Position numbers and translations under genes: made by a program
Shown: positions 1-7,472 of the stretch, piece after piece
Numbering within the stretch: position 1 is the first letter of the stretch
Layout: every line of letters begins with the position of its first letter
Notes under the pieces: generated by a model
Databases searched by the model: none
Told to the model about the DNA's origin: nothing
What the model saw: only the letters and a program-made list of their open reading frames with translations
Source: CAZESH01 sp964514665
GTDB taxonomy: Bacteria > Bacillota > Bacilli > Paenibacillales > KCTC-25726
Assembly (NCBI GenBank): GCA_964514665.1
Contig: CAZESH010000009.1
Span: forward strand, 1-32,753
Length of the DNA: 32,753 nt
Direction: 5' to 3'

Positions 1-1695
1 GGCTATATGAGTGCCAAGCCCTGCCAAAGCTGCAGAGGGAATCGTTTAAAGCCGGAGAGCCTTGCTGTTACGCTGCAGGGGAAGCATATCGCCTACGTGA
101 CCGATCTTTCGATCGGGGATGCGCTGACTTTTTTTGAAGGTTTGGATTTGAGCGAACGGGAAATGATCATCGCCCATCTGATTTTGAAGGAAATCCGCGA
201 GCGCTTGGGATTTTTGGTCAATGTCGGTCTTGATTACCTGACGATGAGCCGTGCTGCCGGCACTTTATCCGGCGGTGAGGCGCAGCGCATCCGCTTGGCT
301 ACGCAGATCGGCTCCAGCTTGATGGGTGTGCTGTATATTCTCGACGAACCGAGCATCGGACTGCACCAGCGCGATAACAACAGGCTGATCCGCACCTTGG
401 AGCATATGCGGGATTTGGGCAATACGCTGATCGTCGTCGAGCATGACGAGGACACCATGCTGGCAGCCGATTATATCATTGATATCGGCCCGGGGGCGGG
501 CATTCACGGCGGACATGTCGTTGCCCAGGGAACGCCGCAGGAAATTATGGATAACCCCGATTCTCTCACCGGACAATATTTGAGCGGGCAGAAGTTCATA
601 GCCATTGTTCCCGAACGCCGCAAGCCGAACGGCAAATGGCTGGAAATCAGGGGCGCCAAGGAAAACAACCTGAAGAACGTCAATGTGAAGATCCCGTTGG
701 GGGTGTTTACCTGTGTGACCGGCGTATCCGGTTCGGGAAAAAGCACATTGATCAATGAGATTTTATATAAGGCGCTTGCCAGGGAGCTCAACAAAGCACG
801 GGTGCGGCCAGGCGAGCATAAAGCGATCAAAGGCATCGAAAATGTGGAAAAAGTCATCGATATCGACCAATCGCCGATCGGTCGTACACCGCGTTCCAAT
901 CCTGCAACTTACACAGGGGTGTTCGACGATATCCGCGATCTGTATTCGAGTGTGTCAGAGGCGAAAATCCGCGGCTACAAAAAAGGGCGCTTCAGCTTTA
1001 ACGTAAGGGGCGGACGCTGTGAAGCGTGCCGTGGAGACGGGATCATCAAAATCGAGATGCATTTTCTTCCCGACGTTTACGTGCCTTGCGAGATTTGCAA
1101 AGGCAAAAGATACAACCGCGAGACGCTGGAAGTCAAATATAAAGGCAAGAATATTGCCGGAGTTCTGGAAATGACGATTGAGGATGCCTGCGAATTTTTC
1201 AAAAATATCCCGCGTGTCCACCGCAAGCTGCAAACGCTGATGGACGTGGGGTTGGGATACATGCGTCTGGGGCAGCCGGCGACAACGCTTTCCGGCGGGG
1301 AAGCGCAGCGGGTGAAATTGGCCTCCGAATTGTATCGCAGAAGCACGGGCAAAACGTTGTATATCTTGGACGAACCGACGACGGGGCTGCATATCGACGA
1401 CATTGACCGTTTGCTGCAGGTGCTTCACCGTCTGGTTGATTCCGGTGAATCTGTGCTGGTCATCGAGCATAACCTGGATGTGATCAAAACGGCCGATTAT
1501 GTGATTGATTTGGGGCCGGAAGGCGGAAACCGGGGCGGCACGATCATTGCCAGCGGAACGCCCGAAGAAATCGTCAAGGTGGAGCAGTCGTATACGGGAC
1601 ATTATCTGAAGCCGGTGCTGGAAAGGGATCGGCAGCGCTCGGAAGATGTGGTGCAGAGATTGAAGCAAAGTCAGAAAAAGGCGGTTGCCAAATAA
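1..1695 (+). CDS. uvrA: UvrABC excinuclease subunit A, C-terminal part (5' end outside window)
   Basis: UvrA is the damage-sensing ATPase of nucleotide excision repair; it works as a dimer with UvrB. The frame is open from base 1, so the gene starts upstream and about 564 residues of a usually roughly 950-residue protein are seen. Visible in order: the end of the first zinc module (CQSCRGNR near base 22), the first ABC signature LSGGEAQRIRLA followed by a Walker B ending LDEPSIGL, the second Walker A GVSGSGKST at 721-747, the second zinc finger (CEAC about 1021 and CEIC about 1087), then the second signature LSGGEAQRVKLA and LDEPTTGL. The protein ends at TAA 1693-1695 after a basic tail. I see no clear terminator directly behind it. 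The identification is secure. Confidence 0.97.
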   Translation, partial: GYMSAKPCQSCRGNRLKPESLAVTLQGKHIAYVTDLSIGDALTFFEGLDLSEREMIIAHLILKEIRERLGFLVNVGLDYLTMSRAAGTLSGGEAQRIRLATQIGSSLMGVLYILDEPSIGLHQRDNNRLIRTLEHMRDLGNTLIVVEHDEDTMLAADYIIDIGPGAGIHGGHVVAQGTPQEIMDNPDSLTGQYLSGQKFIAIVPERRKPNGKWLEIRGAKENNLKNVNVKIPLGVFTCVTGVSGSGKSTLINEILYKALARELNKARVRPGEHKAIKGIENVEKVIDIDQSPIGRTPRSNPATYTGVFDDIRDLYSSVSEAKIRGYKKGRFSFNVRGGRCEACRGDGIIKIEMHFLPDVYVPCEICKGKRYNRETLEVKYKGKNIAGVLEMTIEDACEFFKNIPRVHRKLQTLMDVGLGYMRLGQPATTLSGGEAQRVKLASELYRRSTGKTLYILDEPTTGLHIDDIDRLLQVLHRLVDSGESVLVIEHNLDVIKTADYVIDLGPEGGNRGGTIIASGTPEEIVKVEQSYTGHYLKPVLERDRQRSEDVVQRLKQSQKKAVAK

Positions 1696-1805
1696 AGCGG
1701 CCGCCTGTATAACGCACGGCGATATGGAAAATATTAAAGAGGGATCGAGCGGGAAGGCGTGCTGTTTATCAATCGTGACAAAGTTGTTAAAATTAATAAT
1801 AACTA

Positions 1806-1834
1806 TTGCATAACCGGTTAAGGAACGCTAACAT
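1806..1834 (+). promoter_or_regulatory. Candidate sigma-A promoter for the small membrane protein gene
   Basis: TTGCAT (1806-1811), a 17-nt spacer and TAACAT (1829-1834) lie about 55 bases before the ATG at 1889. The spacer begins with the perfect 10-bp palindrome TAACCGGTTA (1811-1820), which would put a possible operator between the two promoter boxes. The rest of 1696-1888 shows nothing else I can name. Confidence 0.4.
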
Positions 1835-1888
1835 ATAAGAGGATTACATAAAATATGCGACTGCTTGAAATCATGAAGGAGGTACATC

Positions 1889-2104
1889 ATGAGCAATTTC
1901 GTGCAATTTGATTGGTTTATGATAGGGTTTACCATTTTGGTTGCAATCGGAGTGATCCGACTGATGAGATCGCCGAATAAAACCAAATTTTCGCTTGGAT
2001 TCGGTTCCGTTGTGCTTCTGATCTTTATAGGTCTGGACATCTTGATGCTGATGAACTGGATGGGTACGCTGCAGAGTTTTCAAAACGCGGTATTTGGAGG
2101 ATAA
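1889..2104 (+). CDS. Small two-helix membrane protein, function unknown
   Basis: This 71-residue protein is preceded by a strong ribosome binding site, AAGGAGGT at 1876-1883, five bases before the ATG. Two hydrophobic segments are visible, about residues 9-26 and 36-55, separated by a short basic stretch (RLMRSPNKTK). No signal-peptide cleavage site or enzymatic motif is seen. It has its own candidate promoter and an intrinsic terminator right behind it, so it looks monocistronic, between uvrA and an unrelated transporter. I do not recognise the family and assign no function. That it is real rests on the ribosome binding site, terminator and coherent membrane topology. Confidence 0.75.
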   Translation: MSNFVQFDWFMIGFTILVAIGVIRLMRSPNKTKFSLGFGSVVLLIFIGLDILMLMNWMGTLQSFQNAVFGG

Positions 2105-2136
2105 ACTCTTTGACTTTCGTCATAGAGTTTTTTTTT
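2103..2136 (+). terminator. Rho-independent terminator after the small membrane protein gene
   Basis: The arms AAACTCT (2103-2109) and AGAGTTT (2124-2130) flank an inner TGAC/GTCA stem with a TTTC loop. A run of T follows to 2136. The hairpin overlaps the stop codon of the preceding gene. Confidence 0.85.
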
Positions 2137-2173
2137 GCAAACAAACGAGATATATTTCCGGATAATCGATGAT

Positions 2174-2203
2174 TTTACAAGATGTCCTTCTATATAGTAA
2201 AAT
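2174..2203 (+). promoter_or_regulatory. Candidate sigma-A promoter for the SNF transporter
   Basis: TTTACA (2174-2179), an 18-nt spacer and TAAAAT (2198-2203) end 37 bases before the chosen ATG. The placement after the preceding terminator supports an independent transcription unit. Confidence 0.5.
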
Positions 2204-2240
2204 AATGGATGAAAAGGAAATCATAAAGGAGGGAAGCCTT

Positions 2241-3755
2241 ATGCAAGAAAAGCAAACGTGGGGGACACGCAGCGGCTTTATTCTTGCAGCGATCGGTTCC
2301 GCCATTGGTCTGGGGAATATTTGGAGATTTCCATATATTGCATACCAGGACGGTGGGGGGGCTTTTTTGATTCCTTATTTTTTTGCTCTAATCACAGCAG
2401 GTCTTCCGATCTTGATTCTGGAATTTTATCTGGGGCATCGATTGAAGGGATCAGCCCCGCTGTCCTTTCGAAAATTGGGAAAATGGGAATGGTTCGGATG
2501 GTGGCAGGTATTTATTTCATTTGTGATTTCTACTTACTATTCCGTCATTATCGGCTGGGCGATCGCTTATACCTATTTCGCCTTTTCGCAAAGCTGGGGA
2601 AGCGACACCAAAACGTTCTTGTTCCATGACTATCTGCATTTGACTGATACAGCCAGTTGGGCTGCTGGCGGATTGGGGGGTATCCAGCTTGGTGTATTCC
2701 TGCCGCTGGTTGTGGTATGGGCAGTCGTATACCTCGTACTTAAGCTTGGTGTCAAAAACGGGATTGAAAAAGCCAATAAATTTTTCATGCCGCTGTTACT
2801 GCTGATGGTGATCATCATGGCCATTCGCGGCGTGACGCTGGAAGGCGCCCATATCGGCTTGAATGCTTTGTTTACGCCAAACTGGGACGGAATTCTAAAT
2901 GCCAACACCTGGATTGACGCTTATACACAGATTTTCTTTAGTCTAAGCATTGCCTTCGCTATCATGATTACATACGCAAGTTACTTGCCGGAGAAATCGG
3001 ATATTAACAATAATGCATTTATGACAGCGTTTGCAAACAGCGGATTCAGCCTGATCGCCGGCGTTGCCGTATTCGGAGCGATCGGCTTCATGGCCAATCA
3101 GCAAGGGGTAGGCGTCGACCAAGTGGCAACAGGCGGCGTAGGTCTCGCGTTTGTTGTTTTTCCGCAAATTTTGAACCAAATGCCGCTGGGAGGCCTTATC
3201 GGTGTTTTGTTCTTCCTGTCTTTGATTTTTGCCGGCATCTCTTCCTTGATTTCGATCGTGGAAACATTTGTTGCCGCGTTCGGGGATAAGTTCAATACCC
3301 GCCGCAGCACTGCGGTCAATTGGGCAGTCGGATTGGCGGCATTGATCAGCCTCGTTTATTCTACCGGCTCAGGCTTATATCTGCTGGATGTCATGGATCG
3401 TGCGATCCTCACGATCAGTGTCGGATTGACCGGACTTGTCGAGGTGGTGTTGGTGGTATGGTTCCTCAACCAGACCAACGCGGCAAGGGATTATTGCAAC
3501 CGGTTGTCTGATTTCCGCATCGGACCTTGGTGGAATTTTTTCCTGGTCGTATCGACCCCGGCCATTCTCGGTTACAGTTCAATTAAGGTAATATCGGGAG
3601 ATTTGCAGAAAAATTACGGCGGGTACCCGGACAGCCTGATCGGGCTTAGTTGGATGGTGGCTGTCCTTATCTTCATGTTGGGCATTTATTTCCATACCTT
3701 AAGAAATCAAAATCCGGAATTCGAGCCAAGCGGCCAGAAGGAGGGAGTCGCATGA
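2241..3755 (+). CDS. Sodium-dependent transporter, SNF/NSS family (large subunit)
   Basis: A 504-residue integral membrane protein of the neurotransmitter:sodium symporter family, which imports amino acids or related solutes with Na+ (LeuT-like fold). The N-terminus has the family signature: WGTRSGFILAAIGSAIGLGN followed by IWRFPY, the region that forms the unwound first helix and sodium site in LeuT. About a dozen hydrophobic segments follow. The ATG at 2241 is chosen because AAAGGAGGG (2225-2233) precedes it and the signature then lies at the proper distance; an upstream extension to 2169 lacks a ribosome binding site. The stop overlaps the next gene's start (ATGA), coupling it to a tiny MetS-like partner. 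The substrate cannot be read from sequence; methionine or alanine is suggested only by analogy with corynebacterial MetPS. Confidence 0.93.
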   Translation: MQEKQTWGTRSGFILAAIGSAIGLGNIWRFPYIAYQDGGGAFLIPYFFALITAGLPILILEFYLGHRLKGSAPLSFRKLGKWEWFGWWQVFISFVISTYYSVIIGWAIAYTYFAFSQSWGSDTKTFLFHDYLHLTDTASWAAGGLGGIQLGVFLPLVVVWAVVYLVLKLGVKNGIEKANKFFMPLLLLMVIIMAIRGVTLEGAHIGLNALFTPNWDGILNANTWIDAYTQIFFSLSIAFAIMITYASYLPEKSDINNNAFMTAFANSGFSLIAGVAVFGAIGFMANQQGVGVDQVATGGVGLAFVVFPQILNQMPLGGLIGVLFFLSLIFAGISSLISIVETFVAAFGDKFNTRRSTAVNWAVGLAALISLVYSTGSGLYLLDVMDRAILTISVGLTGLVEVVLVVWFLNQTNAARDYCNRLSDFRIGPWWNFFLVVSTPAILGYSSIKVISGDLQKNYGGYPDSLIGLSWMVAVLIFMLGIYFHTLRNQNPEFEPSGQKEGVA

Positions 3756-3853
3756 ACACCAGTGCAGTAGTCATGATGCTGTCCGGTTTTCTATTGCTAT
3801 GGGGCGGGTTCGGTGTATGTGTAGGTTTGGCCGTAAGGAAAAACAAAAACTGA
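3752..3853 (+). CDS. MetS-like small subunit of the SNF transporter (33 aa)
   Basis: This 33-residue protein starts in an ATGA overlap with the transporter stop (ATG 3752, TGA 3753-3755) and has AAGGAGGG just upstream. It is one hydrophobic helix (about residues 5-28: AVVMMLSGFLLLWGGFGVC and on) ending in a basic tail RKNKN, as in the MetS-type small subunits of NSS transporters. In Corynebacterium, MetS is needed for MetP-dependent methionine and alanine uptake; a similar assembly role here is inferred from position, size and topology. It is easily missed by gene callers because of its length. A terminator follows 24 bases later, making the pair a two-gene operon. Confidence 0.8.
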   Translation: MNTSAVVMMLSGFLLLWGGFGVCVGLAVRKNKN

Positions 3854-3877
3854 TTTTAAGATATTAAAAATGAATGA

Positions 3878-3905
3878 AACTCCGGGAGCCGTTCCCGGAG
3901 TTTTT
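3878..3905 (+). terminator. Rho-independent terminator after the transporter pair
   Basis: A 10-bp stem, AACTCCGGGA (3878-3887) with TCCCGGAGTT (3893-3902), closes a 5-nt loop and runs into a T tract to 3905. Confidence 0.9.
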
Positions 3906-3930
3906 CATGTGCCCCAAGGTTTGCAGCAGT

Positions 3931-3959
3931 TTGGACGACGGCGGTTTTTTTGATACACT
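3931..3959 (+). promoter_or_regulatory. Candidate sigma-A promoter for the U32 gene
   Basis: TTGGAC (3931-3936), a 17-nt spacer and TACACT (3954-3959) lie about 85 bases before the ATG at 4044. The leader between them shows no structure I can name. Confidence 0.45.
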
Positions 3960-4043
3960 GTAAAAGAGTGAATACCGATGCAGGTCAGAAGGGGGAGTCT
4001 CTTCACCGGCCTGCGATGCTGCACATTTAAAGGAGACAAAAAT

Positions 4044-6545
4044 ATGTCTGATATAGAATTGCTGGCGCCGGCAGGGGATTGGGATTGCATGCGGGCGGCA
4101 GTGGCGGGCGGCGCGGATGCCGTTTATTTCGGCGTGGGTAAATACAATGCGCGTGTGCGGGCACATAACTTCCGGATGGAAGAGCTGCCCGAGGTGATGA
4201 AATTTTTGCACACTTATGGGGTGAAGGGCTTCGTTACCTTCAACATTCTGGTTTTCGAGCAGGAACTGGAAGAGGCAAAAACGCTTGTAAATGCTTGTAT
4301 GGATGCAGGAGTGGATGCGCTCATCGTCCAGGATCTCGGTTTGCTCAAGCTGATTCGCGAGCTGTCGCCGGATTTTCCCATTCACGGCTCGACGCAAATG
4401 ACCATCACCTCTCCCGAGGCGGTGGAATTCACCAAGCCGTTTCATCTTGAGCGGGTCGTGCTTGGAAGGGAGAACAACCTGAAACAGATCAAAACGATCG
4501 GCGAGCAGGCCAAGCTTCCGATGGAGGTGTTCGTGCATGGCGCGCTTTGCGTATCGTATTCCGGACAATGCCTGACCTCGGAAATGTGGGGCGGCCGCTC
4601 TGCCAACCGCGGGGAGTGCGCCCAAGCCTGCCGCCTGCCTTACGATATGATGGTGGACGGAGAGCACAAGCCGATGGGAGACATCGCTTATCTGCTGTCG
4701 CCTAAAGATTTGGCCGCGCTCGAGCTTGTGCCGGAGCTGATTGAAGCGGGGGTGACCTCCTTCAAAATCGAAGGCCGGCTGAAAAGCCCGGAATATGTCG
4801 CCAATGTGGTCGGCAAATACCGCCGCGCGATCGACGCCTATTTGACAGGCAAAAACCCGCAGCCGACCCAGGACGAGCTGCGGGAGCTGCAGCAGAGTTT
4901 TTCCCGCGGCTTCAGCTTCGGATTTTTGCGGGGCACCAACAACAAACAGCTGGTCGAGGGCACCTTTCCGAAAAGCCGCGGCGTATATCTCGGCAAGGTG
5001 AAAGAAGTGCTGCGTGATGCGGTCTTGTGTGAGCTTCAAGCGCCGTTGAAACGGGGAGACGGGATCGTCTTTGATGCCGGAGATCCGACCCGACCTGAGG
5101 AAGGCGGCAGAGTGTATGATATCCGCATAAAGGGCAGGAAGCTTGAGGAGCAGGCGCAGGAGCATGCCGTAATCGAGATCGTACCGGGAAGAAATGACGT
5201 CAATCTGAAGAAGCTTCATGTAGGCGACCGGATCTGGAAAACCAATGATCCCCATTTGGATAAACGGCTGAGGGAGACCTTCGAAACCGAGAAGCCTTAC
5301 CGCGTGTTTCCCGTTACGGTAAAGGCATTGGCGGTGGCAGGAAGACCGCTCAAAACGTGGTGGAAGGATGAACGCATGGGAAACAAGGTGGAGATGGATT
5401 CGGATGCTCCGCTGGAAGCGGCGTTGAACCGGCCGTTGACCCGGGAATTGCTGGAAGATCAGCTCGGGCGTCTGGGCGGCACGATCTTCGTCCTCACCGG
5501 CTTGGAATTGCAGATGGCCGATGATAACGTGATGCTTCCCGTCAAAGAATTGAATGCCCTTCGCCGCAGGGCGGTGGAACAGCTGCTGATGGCGCGGCAA
5601 GCCCCTCCCGTCTATACACGGCAAGCTGCGGATGCGTATGCCGATGCGGACGGTTTTTCGTTCAAGCCGCGGCAGGCAGGCGGGACTCCGCGGCTTAGCG
5701 TGCTTTGCCGCAGCCTTGAGCAGGTGCAGGAAACGGCCAAAACCGATGTCGATCTGATCATCGCCGACTTTGAATTTATCAAGCAGTTTCCGGCCGCCGT
5801 GGATGCGGCGCGCAGCTCCGGCAAGAAAATCGCTTTGACCTCGCCGCGCATTCATATGCCGGGGGAAAGCGGCTATTTCCACAACATTTTGCGGCTTCGT
5901 CCCGATGCCGTGCTGGTCCGCAACACCGGGGCGGCTTACGCATTCCTGAAGGCAAAGCAGGAGCGGCAGGATCCCGATTTCCCCGAATTGATCGGCGATT
6001 TTTCCCTTAACGCGGCCAATCACAAAACCGTGCAGTTGTTTCTGGAGGCGGGCTTGTCGAGAGTCACCCCTTCCTATGATTTGAACATCCAGCAGATGAT
6101 CGATTTGCTGCAGCATACCGATAACGGCAAGCTGGAGGTGGTGATTCACCAGCATTTGCCGATGTTCCACACGGAGCACTGCGTCTACTGCACCTTCCTC
6201 AGTGAAGGCACGGACTACACCAACTGCGGCCGCCCTTGCGAGCAGCACCGCGTCTCGCTAAGGGACCGGATCGGCATGTCGCATCCGGTACGGGTCGACG
6301 AAGGCTGCCGCAACACGGTATTCAATGCGATTGAACAGTCCGGCGCGGAATATCTGCAGCATTTCATGGAGCATGGCGTCGGTTCTTTCCGCATCGAATT
6401 TCTGGAAGAAACGCCGCAGCAGGTCAGTCAGGTGCTGGAGCTTTACAAAAAGGCGATCCGCGGCGAAATTACCGGCACGCAGGTTTGGCGGACGCTGAAG
6501 GCTACGAATCAGCTCGGAGTCACGCGCGGCCAATTGGTGAAATAA
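4044..6545 (+). CDS. Long U32 family protein with DUF3656-type extension (RlhA-like)
   Basis: An 833-residue U32 family protein. The N-terminal barrel opens with ELLAPAGDWDCMRAAVAGGA and carries four cysteines at residues 169, 176, 192 and 196 (ALC, GQC, GEC, QAC), placed like those that hold an iron-sulfur cluster in U32 proteins such as UbiU and TrhP. The family includes RNA-hydroxylation factors; RlhA of Escherichia coli (U32 plus DUF3656) acts on 23S rRNA C2501, and I infer a similar RNA role rather than proteolysis. The C-terminal third has a second cysteine-rich region (HCVYC, NCGRPC, EGCRN, about residues 710-755) absent from short U32 proteins. The start is set by AAAGGAGA at 4029-4036. 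It has its own promoter and no operon partner. The exact substrate is unknown. Confidence 0.88.
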   Translation: MSDIELLAPAGDWDCMRAAVAGGADAVYFGVGKYNARVRAHNFRMEELPEVMKFLHTYGVKGFVTFNILVFEQELEEAKTLVNACMDAGVDALIVQDLGLLKLIRELSPDFPIHGSTQMTITSPEAVEFTKPFHLERVVLGRENNLKQIKTIGEQAKLPMEVFVHGALCVSYSGQCLTSEMWGGRSANRGECAQACRLPYDMMVDGEHKPMGDIAYLLSPKDLAALELVPELIEAGVTSFKIEGRLKSPEYVANVVGKYRRAIDAYLTGKNPQPTQDELRELQQSFSRGFSFGFLRGTNNKQLVEGTFPKSRGVYLGKVKEVLRDAVLCELQAPLKRGDGIVFDAGDPTRPEEGGRVYDIRIKGRKLEEQAQEHAVIEIVPGRNDVNLKKLHVGDRIWKTNDPHLDKRLRETFETEKPYRVFPVTVKALAVAGRPLKTWWKDERMGNKVEMDSDAPLEAALNRPLTRELLEDQLGRLGGTIFVLTGLELQMADDNVMLPVKELNALRRRAVEQLLMARQAPPVYTRQAADAYADADGFSFKPRQAGGTPRLSVLCRSLEQVQETAKTDVDLIIADFEFIKQFPAAVDAARSSGKKIALTSPRIHMPGESGYFHNILRLRPDAVLVRNTGAAYAFLKAKQERQDPDFPELIGDFSLNAANHKTVQLFLEAGLSRVTPSYDLNIQQMIDLLQHTDNGKLEVVIHQHLPMFHTEHCVYCTFLSEGTDYTNCGRPCEQHRVSLRDRIGMSHPVRVDEGCRNTVFNAIEQSGAEYLQHFMEHGVGSFRIEFLEETPQQVSQVLELYKKAIRGEITGTQVWRTLKATNQLGVTRGQLVK

Positions 6546-6564
6546 AATGCAGTCGCTCAAATAC

Positions 6565-6647
6565 AAGAGAAAGTTTTTTCCAGGTTTACTTGCACCTCTA
6601 AGCGCGGTCGCTCACCTTTGCGAGGACTCGGGTAGAGGTTTTCTCTT
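6565..6647. repeat. Interrupted inverted repeat, candidate structured element between the U32 gene and pcrB
   Basis: AAGAGAAA (6565-6572) and ACCTCTA (6594-6600) on the left pair with the continuous right arm TAGAGGTTTTCTCTT (6633-6647), leaving a 21-nt bulge on the left. The 32-nt apical part can form a small TCGC/GCGA hairpin (6608-6611 with 6620-6623). It is not a clean terminator, because the T content lies inside the right arm. It could be a structured RNA from either strand or a dispersed intergenic repeat; I cannot tell which from one copy. Confidence 0.5.
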
Positions 6648-6658
6648 TTGGTAATGAA

Positions 6659-6687
6659 TTGACACGGATGGCTTCCTATTTTAGACT
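6659..6687 (+). promoter_or_regulatory. Candidate strong sigma-A promoter for pcrB-pcrA
   Basis: A consensus TTGACA (6659-6664), a 17-nt spacer and TAGACT (6682-6687) lie about 70 bases before the GTG start of pcrB. Confidence 0.65.
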
Positions 6688-6755
6688 TTGGATAGTACAG
6701 TTGTTCGTCTTTTTTCGTAAAAAGCTGACAGAACAAATCAGGCGGAGGTTTATTC

Positions 6756-7457
6756 GTGATAGATTCGCTCAGAAGTTGGCGGCATGTGTTCAAGCTCGAT
6801 CCGGATAAGCCGTTATCGGAGGAAGCGTTGGAACGGATATGCCTTTCGGGGTCGGATGCCCTTATGGTGGGAGGCTCGACCGGGGTGACTTATGCAAATA
6901 CGCAGGAGCTGCTGAACAGGATCCGGCGTTACGACATGCCTTGCGCGTTGGAAATTTCCAATCGCGAAGCGATTGTCCCCGGTTTTGATTTCTACTTTAT
7001 TCCGGTTGTCCTGAATACCTCCGACAGGGAATGGATCATCGGGCATCATCATCAGGCGCTTAAGGACTACGGCGCAGTGATGCCTTGGGAACGGATTGCC
7101 GCCGAGGGCTATGTGATCACCAATCCGCAATCTGCGGTTGCGCGTTTATGCAGTGCGCACAGCGAATTGAGCGAACAGGATCTTATCGCCTACGCGAGCA
7201 TGGCCGAGAAGCTGTTTCAATTTCCCGTTTTTTATCTGGAAAACAGCGGAGCCTTCGGCAATATGGAAGAGCTCAAGAAGGTCGCTTCCGTGCTCAGCCG
7301 CACCCGCTTGTTCTATGGCGGAGGCATCGATGATGCGGACAAAGCTGCAGCAGCGGCCGAGGCAGCCGACACGATCGTAGTCGGAAACTGCATTTATGAC
7401 AACATCGAGGCTGCTTTAAGCACCGTTTCCGCAATCAAAACCGAAATCCTGGAATAG
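6756..7457 (+). CDS. pcrB: Heptaprenylglyceryl phosphate synthase PcrB
   Basis: A 233-residue TIM-barrel prenyltransferase that joins heptaprenyl diphosphate to sn-glycerol 1-phosphate, making an archaeal-type ether lipid precursor at the membrane. The sequence matches PcrB along its whole length: WRHVFKLDPDKPL at the N-terminus, the phosphate-binding glycines in MVGGSTG, PGFDFYFIPVVLNT, EGYVITNPQSAVA, FYLENSGAFGN, and the C-terminal phosphate site YGGGIDD followed by ADTIVVGN. The GTG start is chosen because GGAGGT (6744-6749) sits six bases upstream. Only 15 bases separate it from pcrA, the same pairing as in B. subtilis, so the two are probably cotranscribed. Confidence 0.95.
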   Translation: MIDSLRSWRHVFKLDPDKPLSEEALERICLSGSDALMVGGSTGVTYANTQELLNRIRRYDMPCALEISNREAIVPGFDFYFIPVVLNTSDREWIIGHHHQALKDYGAVMPWERIAAEGYVITNPQSAVARLCSAHSELSEQDLIAYASMAEKLFQFPVFYLENSGAFGNMEELKKVASVLSRTRLFYGGGIDDADKAAAAAEAADTIVVGNCIYDNIEAALSTVSAIKTEILE

Positions 7458-7472
7458 GAAGGAATAGCACGC

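Noticed and set aside
3864..6248. 794-codon open frame on the minus strand opposite the U32 gene
   Set aside because: It is the complement of a well-supported gene with no domain of its own; the low-complexity His/Arg/Gln-rich translation is typical of antisense shadows in codon-biased genes.
6557..6793. 78-codon minus-strand open frame between the U32 gene and pcrB
   Set aside because: It crosses the pcrB promoter and start; no domain. The inverted repeat in it is reported instead.
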